Shown piece by piece: positions 16,127-26,449 of a DNA stretch of 64,000 nt. How positions within the stretch are numbered: the stretch's first letter is position 1; each line of letters starts with the position of its first letter. The DNA comes from Endozoicomonas montiporae CL-33. GTDB lineage: Bacteria; Pseudomonadota; Gammaproteobacteria; Pseudomonadales; Endozoicomonadaceae. Under the pieces are notes generated by a model. That model had not been told where the DNA came from. It was given only the letters and a program-made list of their open reading frames with translations, and ran no database searches. The translations under genes were made by a program, and so were the position numbers. Location of the stretch: assembly GCF_001583435.1 (NCBI RefSeq), contig NZ_CP013251.1, positions 5,266,715 to 5,330,714 of the forward strand, in the 5' to 3' direction.

Positions 16127-17144
16127 CCACAGCATAACCTTGTGGATTATTTGACTGCCACCGCCATGTGTCGATCATCATGTCCTGCAAACTTTTCTCG
16201 GCAACCCAACCAAGCTCTCTTTCTGCAAGGCTCGCATCGGCCCAGCAAGCAGCGATATCGCCTGGTCTACGATCTACAATCTGGTATGGAACAGTCTGAT
16301 CAGAAGCTTGCTCAAATGCATCGATCATTTCCAGAACACTGTGTCCTTCTCCCATTCCGAGATTCCACGCCTTGAGTCCACACTCTGTATTCAGCTTTTC
16401 AATGGCACGAACATGCCCTTTGGCAAGATCGACAACATGAATGTAATCTCTTACACCTGTTCCATCATTGGTTGAATAGTCGCCACCAAATACAGAAAGT
16501 TTGTCACGCATACCAATAGCCACCTGACTGATATAGGGCATCAGGTTGTTTGGAATATCATTTGGATCTTCACCAATCATGCCGGAATGATGGGCTCCAA
16601 TTGGGTTGAAATAACGCAGAAGAGCAATATTCCAGCGGCTATCTGAACGATGGAGATCCTCCAGGATTTCTTCGACCATTAGCTTTGAACGACCATAAGG
16701 GTTCGTAGCACCTAGCGGAGAATCTTCTTTTATTGGCAGACTGGTCGGATCACCATAGACCGTTGCAGAAGAACTGAACACCAGATTGAAAACACCTTGT
16801 TCAGCCATCTCCTCACACAAAGTCACCGTTCCGCTGACGTTATTATCGTAGTATCTGAGCGGGACAACAGTGGACTCACCGACAGCCTTCAATCCGGCAA
16901 AATGGACAACAGAATTGAAGCGGTGCTCACTAAACAGCTGCTTGAGTAGTTTGCGATCCCTAATATCACCTTCAACGAAGGTTACTTTTGCATCAGTTAT
17001 CAATTCAACCCTGCGAATTGCTTCCCGCGAGCTGTTGCACAAGTTATCAAGAACAACGACTTGATAACCGTTAGTCAGAAGTTCAACACATGTGTGGCTT
17101 CCTATGTAGCCTGCTCCTCCCGTGACAAGAACTTGCTTTGTCAT
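16113..17144 (-). CDS. galE: UDP-glucose 4-epimerase
   Basis: A 343-residue short-chain dehydrogenase-type epimerase making UDP-galactose from UDP-glucose. The NAD motif GGAGYIGSH is at residues 9-17, the catalytic triad region SSSATVYG at 124-131, and the YxxxK pair at Tyr150/Lys154 in NPYGRSK. It ends the galU-galE unit: its ATG overlaps the galU stop as TAATG, indicating translational coupling. UDP-galactose made here is the substrate for the UDP-galactopyranose mutase encoded upstream, so it serves capsule synthesis. Confidence 0.95.
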   Translation of the reverse strand: MTKQVLVTGGAGYIGSHTCVELLTNGYQVVVLDNLCNSSREAIRRVELITDAKVTFVEGDIRDRKLLKQLFSEHRFNSVVHFAGLKAVGESTVVPLRYYDNNVSGTVTLCEEMAEQGVFNLVFSSSATVYGDPTSLPIKEDSPLGATNPYGRSKLMVEEILEDLHRSDSRWNIALLRYFNPIGAHHSGMIGEDPNDIPNNLMPYISQVAIGMRDKLSVFGGDYSTNDGTGVRDYIHVVDLAKGHVRAIEKLNTECGLKAWNLGMGEGHSVLEMIDAFEQASDQTVPYQIVDRRPGDIAACWADASLAERELGWVAEKSLQDMMIDTWRWQSNNPQGYAVAHSS

Positions 17145-18019
17145 TAACTAACAATTCCCTTCAGATATTCTCGAAATGCGCCATTCAGTTCAGGATGTCG
17201 TAAAGCATACTCCACATTCGCTTTCATGTGTCCGAGCTTGCTACCACAGTCATAGCGGATGCCATCGAATTCATAGGCATAAATGGCTTGCTCTTCAAGC
17301 AAAGCTGCGATGGCATCTGTTAACTGTATTTCATTACCGGCACCACGTTGTGTATTTTCAAGCAACTCGAAAATGCGTGGTTGAAGTACATAACGACCGA
17401 CGATAGAAAGGTTTGAAGGTGCCTCTTCAACAGGTGGTTTTTCAACAACACCTTGCAACTTATACAGACGGTCACTCAGGTCAATCGGATCGATAACGCC
17501 ATATTTATTGACCTTTTCCATTGGAACCTGCTCAACAGCGACTACTGAACTAGCATCTTCATTAGCGAGATTGATCATGGTGTCAAGACAAGCAGTTTCA
17601 TCGCAGTAAATCATGTCATCAGCCAGCAAGACGACAAAAGGCTCATCACCGACAATATCTTTCGCACATAAAACCGCATGCCCGAGGCCAAGAGCCTCTT
17701 GCTGGCGGACGTAAAAACAGTTAACGCCCTTGGGTAAAATATTTCTTACCGTATTCAGCAGCTCTTTTTTGCCTGCTTCTTCAAGTTTGTATTCAAGTTC
17801 AAAGTTTTTATCAAAATGGTCTTCGATAGGTCGCTTTGTCCAGGATGTAACAAAGATCAGATCGGTAATACCTGCTGCAATAGCTTCTTCAACAGCATAT
17901 TGAATGAGAGGCTTATCAACAACAGGTAGCATTTCTTTTGGGCAGGCTTTTGTGGCTGGTAGAAAACGAGTTCCCATTCCTGCGACTGGGAATACGGCTT
18001 TTTTAATTTGAACTGACAT
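17144..18019 (-). CDS. galU: UTP-glucose-1-phosphate uridylyltransferase
   Basis: A 291-residue nucleotidyltransferase that makes UDP-glucose from UTP and glucose 1-phosphate. The N-terminal nucleotide-binding motif [24 protein letters not shown] is intact, with the catalytic lysine region VEKP near residue 192. I start at the ATG at 18019; an in-frame TTG two codons upstream exists. It lies between ugd and galE, supplying UDP-glucose to both. Confidence 0.95.
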   Translation of the reverse strand: MSVQIKKAVFPVAGMGTRFLPATKACPKEMLPVVDKPLIQYAVEEAIAAGITDLIFVTSWTKRPIEDHFDKNFELEYKLEEAGKKELLNTVRNILPKGVNCFYVRQQEALGLGHAVLCAKDIVGDEPFVVLLADDMIYCDETACLDTMINLANEDASSVVAVEQVPMEKVNKYGVIDPIDLSDRLYKLQGVVEKPPVEEAPSNLSIVGRYVLQPRIFELLENTQRGAGNEIQLTDAIAALLEEQAIYAYEFDGIRYDCGSKLGHMKANVEYALRHPELNGAFREYLKGIVS

Positions 18020-18094
18020 TATCAATTAATATTATAAATATTTGATTGGAGAAATTTTGTAGCAATTAAGCTTTCAAAGTTTTGTAGACTGTGT

Positions 18095-19261
18095 TTAATC
18101 TGAGCCAAATAAATCGCGGGTATACACCTTATCTGCTACACCTGCTAATTCTTCAACCATACGATTTGAAACGATGACATCCGATATGTGCTTAAACTCT
18201 TCAAGATCTTTAATCACTTTAGAGTGATAAAACTCATCTTCATCAAGTACTGGTTCGTAAACAACTACCTCAATCCCCATGGCTTTGATGCGCTTCATTA
18301 TTCCCTGAATTGCGGAAGCACGGAAGTTGTCAGAGCCTGTCTTCATAATTAGTCGGTAGATTCCTACCACTTTGGGGTCACGCTTAATAATTGATTCGGC
18401 AACGTAGTCCTTTCTTGTACGATTGGCTTCAACAATAGCACCAATCATATTGTTAGGGACATCCTGGTAGTTAGCCAGTAGTTGTTTGGTATCTTTTGGT
18501 AGGCAGTAACCGCCATAACCAAAAGACGGATTGTTGTAATGACCGCCAATGCGTGGATCAAGCCCAACACCATCAATAATTTGGCGAGTATCTAATCCAT
18601 GTGTCTCAGCATAGGTATCAAGCTCATTAAAATAAGCCACCCGCATTGCCAAATATGTATTCGAAAACAATTTAACGGCTTCTGCCTCAGTAGAGTCCGT
18701 AAACAGTACAGGTATATCTTTTTTCAATGCACAATCTTCAAGCATTCCTGCAAAGCGTCGTGCACGCTCAGATTGTTCACCAATGATGATACGGGATGGA
18801 TAAAGATTATCATGTAATGCTTTACCTTCACGAAGGAACTCAGGTGAAAAAATAATATTTTCACTGTTAAGCTCTTCCTTGATACGCCGTGTATAACCCA
18901 CAGGAACTGTGGACTTTATCACCATAATTGCATGGGGGTTAATTTCCATGACATCTTTAATGACTGACTCTACCGAGCTTGTATTAAAATAGTTGGTTTC
19001 TGGGTCATAATCAGTTGGCGTAGCGATAATGACATAATCAGCATCAGAGTATGCAAGTTTTTTATCTGTTGTTGCTCGAAGGTTCAGGTCTTTGTTTGAC
19101 AGATAGTTCTCAATCTCAACGTCCGCAATAGGTGACATACGGTCATTAATCATATCTACTTTCTGATGAACGATATCAACAGCCATTACCTGATAATGCT
19201 GTGCTAATAAAACAGCGTTAGACAGGCCTACATAACCTGTACCTGCTACTGAAATTTTCAT
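18095..19261 (-). CDS. ugd: UDP-glucose 6-dehydrogenase
   Basis: A 388-residue NAD-dependent enzyme that oxidises UDP-glucose to UDP-glucuronate. The dinucleotide-binding site [10 protein letters not shown] is at residues 7-16 and the catalytic cysteine is Cys253 in [13 protein letters not shown]. Length is that of the short, enterobacterial-type Ugd. It shares direction with galU, 75 bases downstream. The product points to a uronic acid in the capsule. Confidence 0.95.
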   Translation of the reverse strand: MKISVAGTGYVGLSNAVLLAQHYQVMAVDIVHQKVDMINDRMSPIADVEIENYLSNKDLNLRATTDKKLAYSDADYVIIATPTDYDPETNYFNTSSVESVIKDVMEINPHAIMVIKSTVPVGYTRRIKEELNSENIIFSPEFLREGKALHDNLYPSRIIIGEQSERARRFAGMLEDCALKKDIPVLFTDSTEAEAVKLFSNTYLAMRVAYFNELDTYAETHGLDTRQIIDGVGLDPRIGGHYNNPSFGYGGYCLPKDTKQLLANYQDVPNNMIGAIVEANRTRKDYVAESIIKRDPKVVGIYRLIMKTGSDNFRASAIQGIMKRIKAMGIEVVVYEPVLDEDEFYHSKVIKDLEEFKHISDVIVSNRMVEELAGVADKVYTRDLFGSD

Positions 19262-19292
19262 TTGATTAAAATCTACTTGGAATATAAATTGG

Positions 19293-20726
19293 TTACTGTG
19301 CTAAGCAGGCTCTTACATCTGTCATAGGCACACAAATAGAATCAGGTGCTAAAAAGCGACGAGAGGTGGAATAATCATCACTTTGCTTGGGTTTCAGACC
19401 TCGATTAAGCTCAGCAATATGCCAGCGAGTCCAAGACTCCCAATAATCCAACCTAACAGGCGATATACCTCCAACACCATGTCCCGTGCTTACGGCAGTC
19501 ATCAGTGAATCAGGCCGATGAGCACCAAAGGTTAAAGGTTCTACCACTCTGTGCATGGCTTTGCGACCAAATACCAGTTTTAGTCTTGCCAGAAACTCAC
19601 TATCTGCGCCTGTTCTAACCAGATCCCATAAACCCGCTTTTGACGCCACTAATTCGCGCCGAAACATAGGTGACGCAGGATTCAACCGTAACAAGGTGTG
19701 TACTGGCCTAGCATAGAAAATACCGTCATCCTGCATTCTTACCCAATGTGCTGTAGTAAATACCAGAGAGCTATTTTCGATCAAAGGTCGAACCTGACGC
19801 TCAATTTTTAAAGGATGTGACCAGTCGTCAGAATCATGACAAATAACGAACTCACCTTTGGCATGTTCGAAACCAATTCTTTTGGCTACATATGTGCCAA
19901 CATTAACCGGCAACTTGATATAAATAATTCGTTTGTCTTCCTTTACTAGCTTTTGAACTATCTCGGAAGTTCTATCACTGCTGTCATCGTCAATGACAAT
20001 CAGCTCAATATTTTCCCATGTCTGGGTCAACAAAGAGCGAATTGATGTCTCAACCCGTTCCTCAGATTGGTAGGTCGTCATTAGGATACTGACAAGAGGT
20101 CCACTCACCTTTGGCAACTCTTCCAAAGAAAGCAGGTTATTGGGGCCTGGAGCAGTTGCTTTATTCTTAAGCGCCAATGCAGACAAGCCATGTGCTGCAA
20201 GGAAATTATTTAAAGTGACAAGTTGTTGGCTAGGAGACTGCTGATCAGAATTACTAAGATAAAGCTCTAACTCTGGCGTAGATTGTTCTGAACATTTAAG
20301 CACTTCTTTTGCCACTTGACAGGCTTTCATGCTCTGACCATTAGCCAGTAACAAAGCTGTGCGTAATGTAGCCGGTGCGTTGATATTTTTTATTAGTTCT
20401 AGACTTAAGTCAGGCTGAAAAGGTGCTAAGGCATTTGCCAGAGAATACTGTTGACGCTCAGACACCCCCTTACTAACCAAACGACGGGTATGGTCAACGG
20501 CTTCACCATGTGCACCAACTGCTGAAAAACTCACCGCTTTCGCATACCCACCTCGCCAACTACGCCAGTCGCAGGTAGATTGAACAACAGTTTTATAAAG
20601 CCCTAAACGATAGCACGCCCAAAGCGAGGCATCATTTTTAGGCACTGGCTCACTTCCTAAACAGGCCAATGCATTAGCAAACCTATTACGATTAAAATAA
20701 TGCCAAAAGCGTAAGCGCTTTATCAT
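19293..20726 (-). CDS. Capsule-locus glycosyltransferase, family 2
   Basis: A 477-residue protein. The C-terminal half is a GT-A glycosyltransferase: [12 protein letters not shown] near residue 213, [12 protein letters not shown] near 246, and the metal-binding HDSDDW near 297. The first 200 residues are alpha-helical with no recognised fold, possibly a degenerate helical-repeat region that positions the enzyme. It is inverting by family. Its ATG overlaps the stop of the coiled-coil gene (ATGA), so the two are translated together. Donor and acceptor are unknown. Confidence 0.85.
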   Translation of the reverse strand: MIKRLRFWHYFNRNRFANALACLGSEPVPKNDASLWACYRLGLYKTVVQSTCDWRSWRGGYAKAVSFSAVGAHGEAVDHTRRLVSKGVSERQQYSLANALAPFQPDLSLELIKNINAPATLRTALLLANGQSMKACQVAKEVLKCSEQSTPELELYLSNSDQQSPSQQLVTLNNFLAAHGLSALALKNKATAPGPNNLLSLEELPKVSGPLVSILMTTYQSEERVETSIRSLLTQTWENIELIVIDDDSSDRTSEIVQKLVKEDKRIIYIKLPVNVGTYVAKRIGFEHAKGEFVICHDSDDWSHPLKIERQVRPLIENSSLVFTTAHWVRMQDDGIFYARPVHTLLRLNPASPMFRRELVASKAGLWDLVRTGADSEFLARLKLVFGRKAMHRVVEPLTFGAHRPDSLMTAVSTGHGVGGISPVRLDYWESWTRWHIAELNRGLKPKQSDDYSTSRRFLAPDSICVPMTDVRACLAQ

Positions 20727-21514
20727 TCAACTTGAGCCTTAAGAACAGCTCTATCCTGACGAAAACTTCTAATTGTTCTCGACATTATAACAGGAAGCAG
20801 AGGCCAGCTTAGCGGATTTTTACTGCACTTAATTAACACAGTGCCAATACGATAAGAAAGATGCTTTTTAACTTCATCAGCTTTATAGGCATCAGCATAA
20901 CTAGCAATAGGAGGCAGTATAGCTTTACTGTTTTGTAAAGCTTTATCAGTCCTGAATTTTTTAACTTCTGTTCCTAAGGCAAAGGGCATAGACAACCACC
21001 CTGTAATAGAGCGTGAATGCTGAATGACAGTATTACCTAATCGGTAAGACAGCTGTTTCTTTACTCGATCTTCAGCCCCATATAAGAATGTTTGATTAGC
21101 ACTTGAACTATGCCTGTCTGTGCTGTTCATCCCGTTTCTTTTAAGTAGTTGATTTTCAAAATAGAGTTTTTCCAACTCATTTTGAACTTTTTGTAGTTGC
21201 TCAACGAGAACTTCATTTCCGACATGGAATGTATTTACTGAAACTGCAACATGCAATCCTGTACTCTCAGAAGGTTGAAACATTGCCTTCTGTTGTGCAA
21301 GTTGCTGCCTAAGCAATTGCAATTCATCATCACGCTCTTTAAGCTCTGCTTTAGCTTTTTTTGAATCCTGGAAATATTTTTCTAATTTTTCCTGAGAACA
21401 AAGCAGCTGCTCACGCTGTTTATTTTGTTCCAATAAAAGCTCCTTGTTTTCCAGAAGCTTATTCTCTAAATCATTCTGTACCAAATGCAGCTGTTGCTGC
21501 AGCTTCTCATTCAT
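20723..21514 (-). CDS. Capsule-locus coiled-coil protein with duplicated LSYR(L/I)G motif
   Basis: A 263-residue protein. Residues 1-75 form a long Gln/Glu/Lys/Leu-rich coiled coil, followed by a second short helical stretch. The C-terminal third carries two copies of a motif: VKKQLSYRLGNTVI...PFAL near 155-180 and VKKHLSYRIGTVLI...LLPV near 215-245. Similar tails occur on some capsular glycosyltransferases, so this may be a scaffold for the overlapping GT2 gene. I do not recognise a catalytic domain. Confidence 0.6.
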   Translation of the reverse strand: MNEKLQQQLHLVQNDLENKLLENKELLLEQNKQREQLLCSQEKLEKYFQDSKKAKAELKERDDELQLLRQQLAQQKAMFQPSESTGLHVAVSVNTFHVGNEVLVEQLQKVQNELEKLYFENQLLKRNGMNSTDRHSSSANQTFLYGAEDRVKKQLSYRLGNTVIQHSRSITGWLSMPFALGTEVKKFRTDKALQNSKAILPPIASYADAYKADEVKKHLSYRIGTVLIKCSKNPLSWPLLPVIMSRTIRSFRQDRAVLKAQVE

Positions 21515-21771
21515 TACGTCACCATTGTCTACAAGCTGAACTACTCAGATCTTCTAGTAAAATATATCTACAGGTATAACCAACTGAATTTCATCAATTA
21601 AATGAAGAATTTCAAGTTAGAAAGAGGAAGCAATGTCAATTTCCAATTTTAAGGAAAACTGAGCCTAATACATTTGCGGTAGTTAAGTAGTCGCAAACGC
21701 ATCAGGCTAAGAGAGAAGCCACCTCAACTATTAAACTACATTAATAGATGATCACTTTGCTGGATTTAGTA

Positions 21772-22899
21772 TTAAGGCAGCCTGACTTGCTCTTCTAGAA
21801 TGTACTCAAGATCTGGTGAGGTTGCACGATAATCATTCCAAATTTTTTGGCTGAGTGAACGCATAAAATCTGAAGCTTCCTCTCTGAGCTTTCCTACTTT
21901 ATCCATAGGAACCTCGGGTACTCCAGAGTCAATTAGTTCAATAATTTTTCGATCGTTGGGGCTGAAGGCTAGTTCTTCCCTATCAATTGATTTTAAGAAT
22001 TGCTTAGCTTTTACAACTGGATTTACACAGATAGTAGGTACACCATACATTGTTGCAACAATTGTCGTGTGAAGCTTCATGCTGAGAACAAGACTGCATG
22101 CACCTATAGCACGGCTGATTTCGTCAAGATCCTCACTATAGACCGTTTCCTTACCAGGTATTTCCAGAAGTTTTGAGTTTTCGAAATCTTTTTTCCCATG
22201 CTCGCGTACCCCTCCAATAATATGCTGAATACGCCAACCCTGGGAGGCCATTTTTGCACCAATTTCTGCCAATAGTACATATTCACGTGGGTGCTTAATG
22301 TGGCGAGTAACTATTCCTAAAATTGGGGCACCTTTAGGTTTAGTTGCTTGAGGCAAGGGTAGTGCACACACTAGATCCGGATGATGGCCGACAGGCTGAC
22401 TAGGGCATATATTTTCTTCAATCCATGTGCTAGAGCCAGGGTCACGTGTTGTTATTGATTTAACATTTTCATGGTTCAGGAATGATTTCCATTTGTTTAC
22501 GATATCTGGATTTTTGTCTGGACGGTTGCGTTCCACACCAATGCCTGCAACATGTAGTGGACGGCGTAAATAATGTGGATGAATAAAATCACGATCGACT
22601 TTTGGTTTGTAAGCACAAAGTAAGTCTCCCCCGCCCAAGACAATTGCATCCATCAAGTCAACACGAGCTTTTGAAAAATCATTAAAATATTCTGGTCGTG
22701 GCAAATTCGACATAAGATGGAGTTCGGCCCAAGGTCCAAACCAATGCTGATAGGTCTGAACATAGAGTTCATCACCATAATTTCCTCGACCAAATGAGCC
22801 TGTAATTCCTACTCTGGGTACTTTTCTTAAATGATCAGCCGAAACTGAAACTGAAATCGCTGACTTGCTTTTATTACTAATTAGGTTTGAGATATTCAT
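21772..22899 (-). CDS. Polysaccharide pyruvyltransferase family protein
   Basis: A protein of about 375 residues with the family's hallmark N-terminus, VGITGSFGRGNYGDELY, followed by AIVLGGGDLL and, near the C-terminus, MKLHTTIVATMYGVP. The family transfers pyruvate from phosphoenolpyruvate to sugars as a ketal, though some members have other roles. ATG at 22899 is chosen; an in-frame GTG at 22908 is also possible. It lies downstream of a terminator-like stem that separates it from glf. Confidence 0.82.
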   Translation of the reverse strand: MNISNLISNKSKSAISVSVSADHLRKVPRVGITGSFGRGNYGDELYVQTYQHWFGPWAELHLMSNLPRPEYFNDFSKARVDLMDAIVLGGGDLLCAYKPKVDRDFIHPHYLRRPLHVAGIGVERNRPDKNPDIVNKWKSFLNHENVKSITTRDPGSSTWIEENICPSQPVGHHPDLVCALPLPQATKPKGAPILGIVTRHIKHPREYVLLAEIGAKMASQGWRIQHIIGGVREHGKKDFENSKLLEIPGKETVYSEDLDEISRAIGACSLVLSMKLHTTIVATMYGVPTICVNPVVKAKQFLKSIDREELAFSPNDRKIIELIDSGVPEVPMDKVGKLREEASDFMRSLSQKIWNDYRATSPDLEYILEEQVRLP

Positions 22900-22942
22900 T
22901 GTTTTCACTACTATTTATATAAAGAAAACGAACTGTATTCGC

Positions 22943-22968
22943 AAAAAAAATGGCTTGTACTAAGCCAT
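22943..22968 (-). terminator. Probable intrinsic terminator or attenuator after glf
   Basis: On the minus strand a stem ATGGCTT / AAGCCAT with a five-base loop (22950-22968) is followed by eight T residues (22943-22950). It stands about 44 bases ahead of the pyruvyltransferase gene and about 180 bases after glf, so it may limit read-through into the distal capsule genes. Confidence 0.6.
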
Positions 22969-23149
22969 ACGAAAGGAGTGACGATAACCACAACTTCCCT
23001 ATGAAAATCGCTTCGAATTTAAACTTTAGGGAATGATGAGAAGTGAGCTAGATACAATTAGAATGAAGTTCTCGTGAAATATATCTGATAATGGAGTCTA
23101 ATTTCAACCCCAAAGATAATGTCTTAAAGATACTTCGAGAATAATAAAG

Positions 23150-24244
23150 TTAATTTATAGATTCAAACTTATTCATAGCCGAAATAATAATTTGATGCAT
23201 ATCATAATATTTATATTCAGCAAGCCTGCCACCAAAAACCACTGATTCACACTCTTTAGCCAATTTTTCATATTTTTTATATAATGCACTATTCTCTGTG
23301 TTACCTATAGGGTAATAAGGCACACTATCATCTTTCCATTCTGCTGGTATTTCTCTAGTTACCAATGATTTCTTCGATTTATTTCCGGGCTGAAAATGCT
23401 TGTGCTCAATAATTCTTGTCCATGGCACATTTGCATCAGAGTAATTTACTACAGCATTTCCTTGTACATTTTCGGCATCATGCACTTCTGTTTGGAACTC
23501 TAAAGTTCTATATTCCAGCTCGCCAAATCTATAATCAAAGAACTCATCCACTTTCCCTGTAAAGACAACTTTACCAGCCAGATCATTTAATTCTTTTTTA
23601 TTTTTAAAATAATCTACACCCAATCTTACTTCAATGCCATCAAGCATATTTTCAAACATGGCTGTATAACCATTCTCAGGGATACCCTGATACTTATCAT
23701 TGAAATAATTGTTGTCCCATGTCAGTCGGACAGGAAGCCTTTTAATAATTGATGCAGGAAGTTCTTTAGGGTCTTTTTTCCATTGCTTCTTTGTATAATC
23801 CTTGATTAAAGTATGATAGATATCATGACCAACCAAGCTTAGTGCTTGCTCTTCCAGATTTAATGGCTCTCTATCAAGCTTTAAGCGCTGAGACTCAATT
23901 TTAGCGACTGCTTCCTCTGGCGTTTTAACTCCCCACATCTGGTTAAATGTATACATGTTGAAGGGTAGAGAGTAAGCTTTATCTTGGTGAATCGCAATAG
24001 GGCTATTTCTAAAGTTGTTAAATTCAGAAAATCGATTGACAAAATCCCAAACTTTTTTTTCATTACAGTGAAAAATATGAGGTCCATAGACATGGACATC
24101 AATATCCATTTCATGCTTTGTATAGCAGTTGCCTGCAATGTGATTACGCTTGTCTATAATCAGGCATTTTTTCCCCGCATCAGTTGCAAGACGAGCAAAG
24201 GTTGCACCAAATAATCCGGCACCTACAATCAGGTAATCATACAT
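23150..24244 (-). CDS. glf: UDP-galactopyranose mutase
   Basis: A 364-residue flavoenzyme that converts UDP-galactopyranose to UDP-galactofuranose. The FAD-binding GAGLFG lies at residues 8-13, followed by HIAGNCY, and the segment with NYSDANVPWTRIIEHKHF is typical of the active site. Length is standard. It uses the UDP-galactose made by galE, which points to galactofuranose in the capsule. It lies just after the double glycosyltransferase gene, with 14 bases between them. Confidence 0.95.
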   Translation of the reverse strand: MYDYLIVGAGLFGATFARLATDAGKKCLIIDKRNHIAGNCYTKHEMDIDVHVYGPHIFHCNEKKVWDFVNRFSEFNNFRNSPIAIHQDKAYSLPFNMYTFNQMWGVKTPEEAVAKIESQRLKLDREPLNLEEQALSLVGHDIYHTLIKDYTKKQWKKDPKELPASIIKRLPVRLTWDNNYFNDKYQGIPENGYTAMFENMLDGIEVRLGVDYFKNKKELNDLAGKVVFTGKVDEFFDYRFGELEYRTLEFQTEVHDAENVQGNAVVNYSDANVPWTRIIEHKHFQPGNKSKKSLVTREIPAEWKDDSVPYYPIGNTENSALYKKYEKLAKECESVVFGGRLAEYKYYDMHQIIISAMNKFESIN

Positions 24245-24258
24245 AATAAAACTCTACT

Positions 24259-26244
24259 TTAATCTTTTGAAAGGAAAGCTATTTCTTTGTCTGAAAAATC
24301 TTCAAGCAACTCTTCAGGGATTCTGGTTCTAGCCCACTTTAGCAAATCTGCACTGAACTTTCGCCAAGTGGACTCAATTTCCGCAGGGACACAATATTGC
24401 TTTATTTTCTCATTGGTGTATTCCAAAGCTGAAAACACCGACATTCGCCTGCTATCGCTGATATTGGTGATTTGCTCTCGATTGCTAAATTTTCTATGAA
24501 CACACACTTCTTCATTTTTGTGTGCAATACTTTTTGCTGCAGAAATACTATGCCAATGGTATGGGATATCGTTATGAACAACGGTTCCACCAAAGAAAAT
24601 ATTCTCGTCTAGCAGGAGCTTAGTTTTAATGATCCGATTCCATGGATAATTAATTAAACCAGCGACAGCTTTTTTACGCTCATCATGTCCATTGCAATTA
24701 TCGACAATTTTCCATAGTTCTGCATCAGCATTAAACATTCCACGACTTTTGTTTTCTTCATAAAATTCAATTCTATATTTGAAAAACATCAAGTCATGCT
24801 GCTTTTTCTTAGCCGCAATCACAGAGCGTTCTAATGCATCAGGATAAATGTAATCATCCGCATCAAGGAAGTAAGTGTATTCACCAGTGCAAAGAGGGAT
24901 TATTGAGTTTCTTGCTCGCCCAGCACCGCGGTTTTTTTGTTGAAACAGGATAACACGCTCATCTTCTTTTTCGATTTTTTTGACAATGTCTACTGTGCTA
25001 TCAGTTGAGCCATCATCAATAACAAGAACATTGATGGAGATTTTTTTTATCGCTAGTACAGATTGAATAGTTGATCTAATAAATTCCTCACAGTTATACG
25101 ATGGAATAACAACTGTTAAATCAATATCTTGATATGCTGCCGTGCACTGTTTTACTCTGTTCGCAAAATTAGCTCTATCACTGATTGGTTCAATAACACC
25201 TTTACATTTATTGTAAATAATGCTCATTTGCTTTCTGATTAAATTTTCAACACGCTTATCCGATTGTCTCGCTGCGATCCAGTCACAACGATACCAGTAG
25301 TCATAAAATTCACGGGCAACATTCTTATCCACTTTTGGTGCCTGACAAATTACCTTGCTGGCAATAGTGTTCAAGTGGCTACAAATCGCAGAAAGCTTAT
25401 AGGTGGAAGCGTCCATAGTTTGCCCTTCCCTTGCCATTCTGTGATAACTGATAACCTTTTCACAAAATACCATTTTTTCTGTCTGGCTCAATACAAACCA
25501 GTGCAATGGGTTATCTTCGTAAAAATAATCCCCTTCTGGGTAGAGAATTTCTTTGCTCTTTAGAAAATCAGCTCTATACAGCTTTCTCCAAGGTACTGGT
25601 GAAATTCTGAAAACCTGTGGATATTCTTTCGCAGAAAGAACTTCACCAATGGGTATCCCTTGCCAACTTGCACTGTCATAGCTCTTTGCAACAGAACGGT
25701 CATCTTCATGAAATGTGCAAAAATCCCCAACGACAATTTCTGCGGAATGTTGTTCTGCACAATTTACCAATTCGGCTAGTGCATTTGGTGTAATCCAGTC
25801 ATCACTATCAACGAAACCAATATATTTACCTTTTGCATGCTTAATACCAATATTACTTGGAATTCCTGCACCACCTAAAGTATTAAAGTCCAAATGTATT
25901 GCTTTTATTCTAGAATCTTGAGATGCATGCATGTCGATTATTTTTTTTGAATTATCTGTTGATGCATCATTGACAATAATCAACTCAAAGTCTGAAAAAC
26001 CCTGATTCAAAACAGACAGTATACTTGCATCAAGGTAGGGGCCTACATTGAAGACAGGCATTACAATAGAAAGTAATAGCTTACTCTCATTCGCAGCAGA
26101 TCTATTTGTTTTTTTTGCTATTAAATCTAAGTTAAATCTTGCAGTGTCCCCAAGAACATCACAATGCTTAACTTTTTCATATTCGGCAATAGCCTTATCA
26201 TATTGTCCCTGGCGCAAATAATGATTGCCTGCACTTAAACTCAC
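24259..26244 (-). CDS. Tandem GT2-domain glycosyltransferase (capsule synthesis)
   Basis: A 661-residue protein with two complete family 2 glycosyltransferase domains. The first starts at SIVMPVFNVGPYLD (about 60-73) with metal site VDSDDW near 152; the second starts at VVIPSYNCEEFI (about 381) with LDADDY near 466. The first 50 residues look like a short helical repeat (NHYLRQGQYDKAIAEYEKV). Two domains suggest synthesis of a disaccharide repeat. The start is GTG with GGAG upstream. AT content is high compared with kps genes. Confidence 0.87.
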   Translation of the reverse strand: MSLSAGNHYLRQGQYDKAIAEYEKVKHCDVLGDTARFNLDLIAKKTNRSAANESKLLLSIVMPVFNVGPYLDASILSVLNQGFSDFELIIVNDASTDNSKKIIDMHASQDSRIKAIHLDFNTLGGAGIPSNIGIKHAKGKYIGFVDSDDWITPNALAELVNCAEQHSAEIVVGDFCTFHEDDRSVAKSYDSASWQGIPIGEVLSAKEYPQVFRISPVPWRKLYRADFLKSKEILYPEGDYFYEDNPLHWFVLSQTEKMVFCEKVISYHRMAREGQTMDASTYKLSAICSHLNTIASKVICQAPKVDKNVAREFYDYWYRCDWIAARQSDKRVENLIRKQMSIIYNKCKGVIEPISDRANFANRVKQCTAAYQDIDLTVVIPSYNCEEFIRSTIQSVLAIKKISINVLVIDDGSTDSTVDIVKKIEKEDERVILFQQKNRGAGRARNSIIPLCTGEYTYFLDADDYIYPDALERSVIAAKKKQHDLMFFKYRIEFYEENKSRGMFNADAELWKIVDNCNGHDERKKAVAGLINYPWNRIIKTKLLLDENIFFGGTVVHNDIPYHWHSISAAKSIAHKNEEVCVHRKFSNREQITNISDSRRMSVFSALEYTNEKIKQYCVPAEIESTWRKFSADLLKWARTRIPEELLEDFSDKEIAFLSKD

Positions 26245-26449
26245 TGAATTCTCCGACTATGTGTTAATGAAACCTGTGCATATAGACATTTCGCACAAGC
26301 TTTTGAATGGATAAAGCACTATCAAAACAACACTATTACTATTTTTTAATGCTTTAACTGTTATTATTTAGAAAATTAATTACCGCCAATCAACAATACG
26401 CTTCTTTGTCAACAAATATTTTAGTATTGCAAATTTATTACTATTAAAA

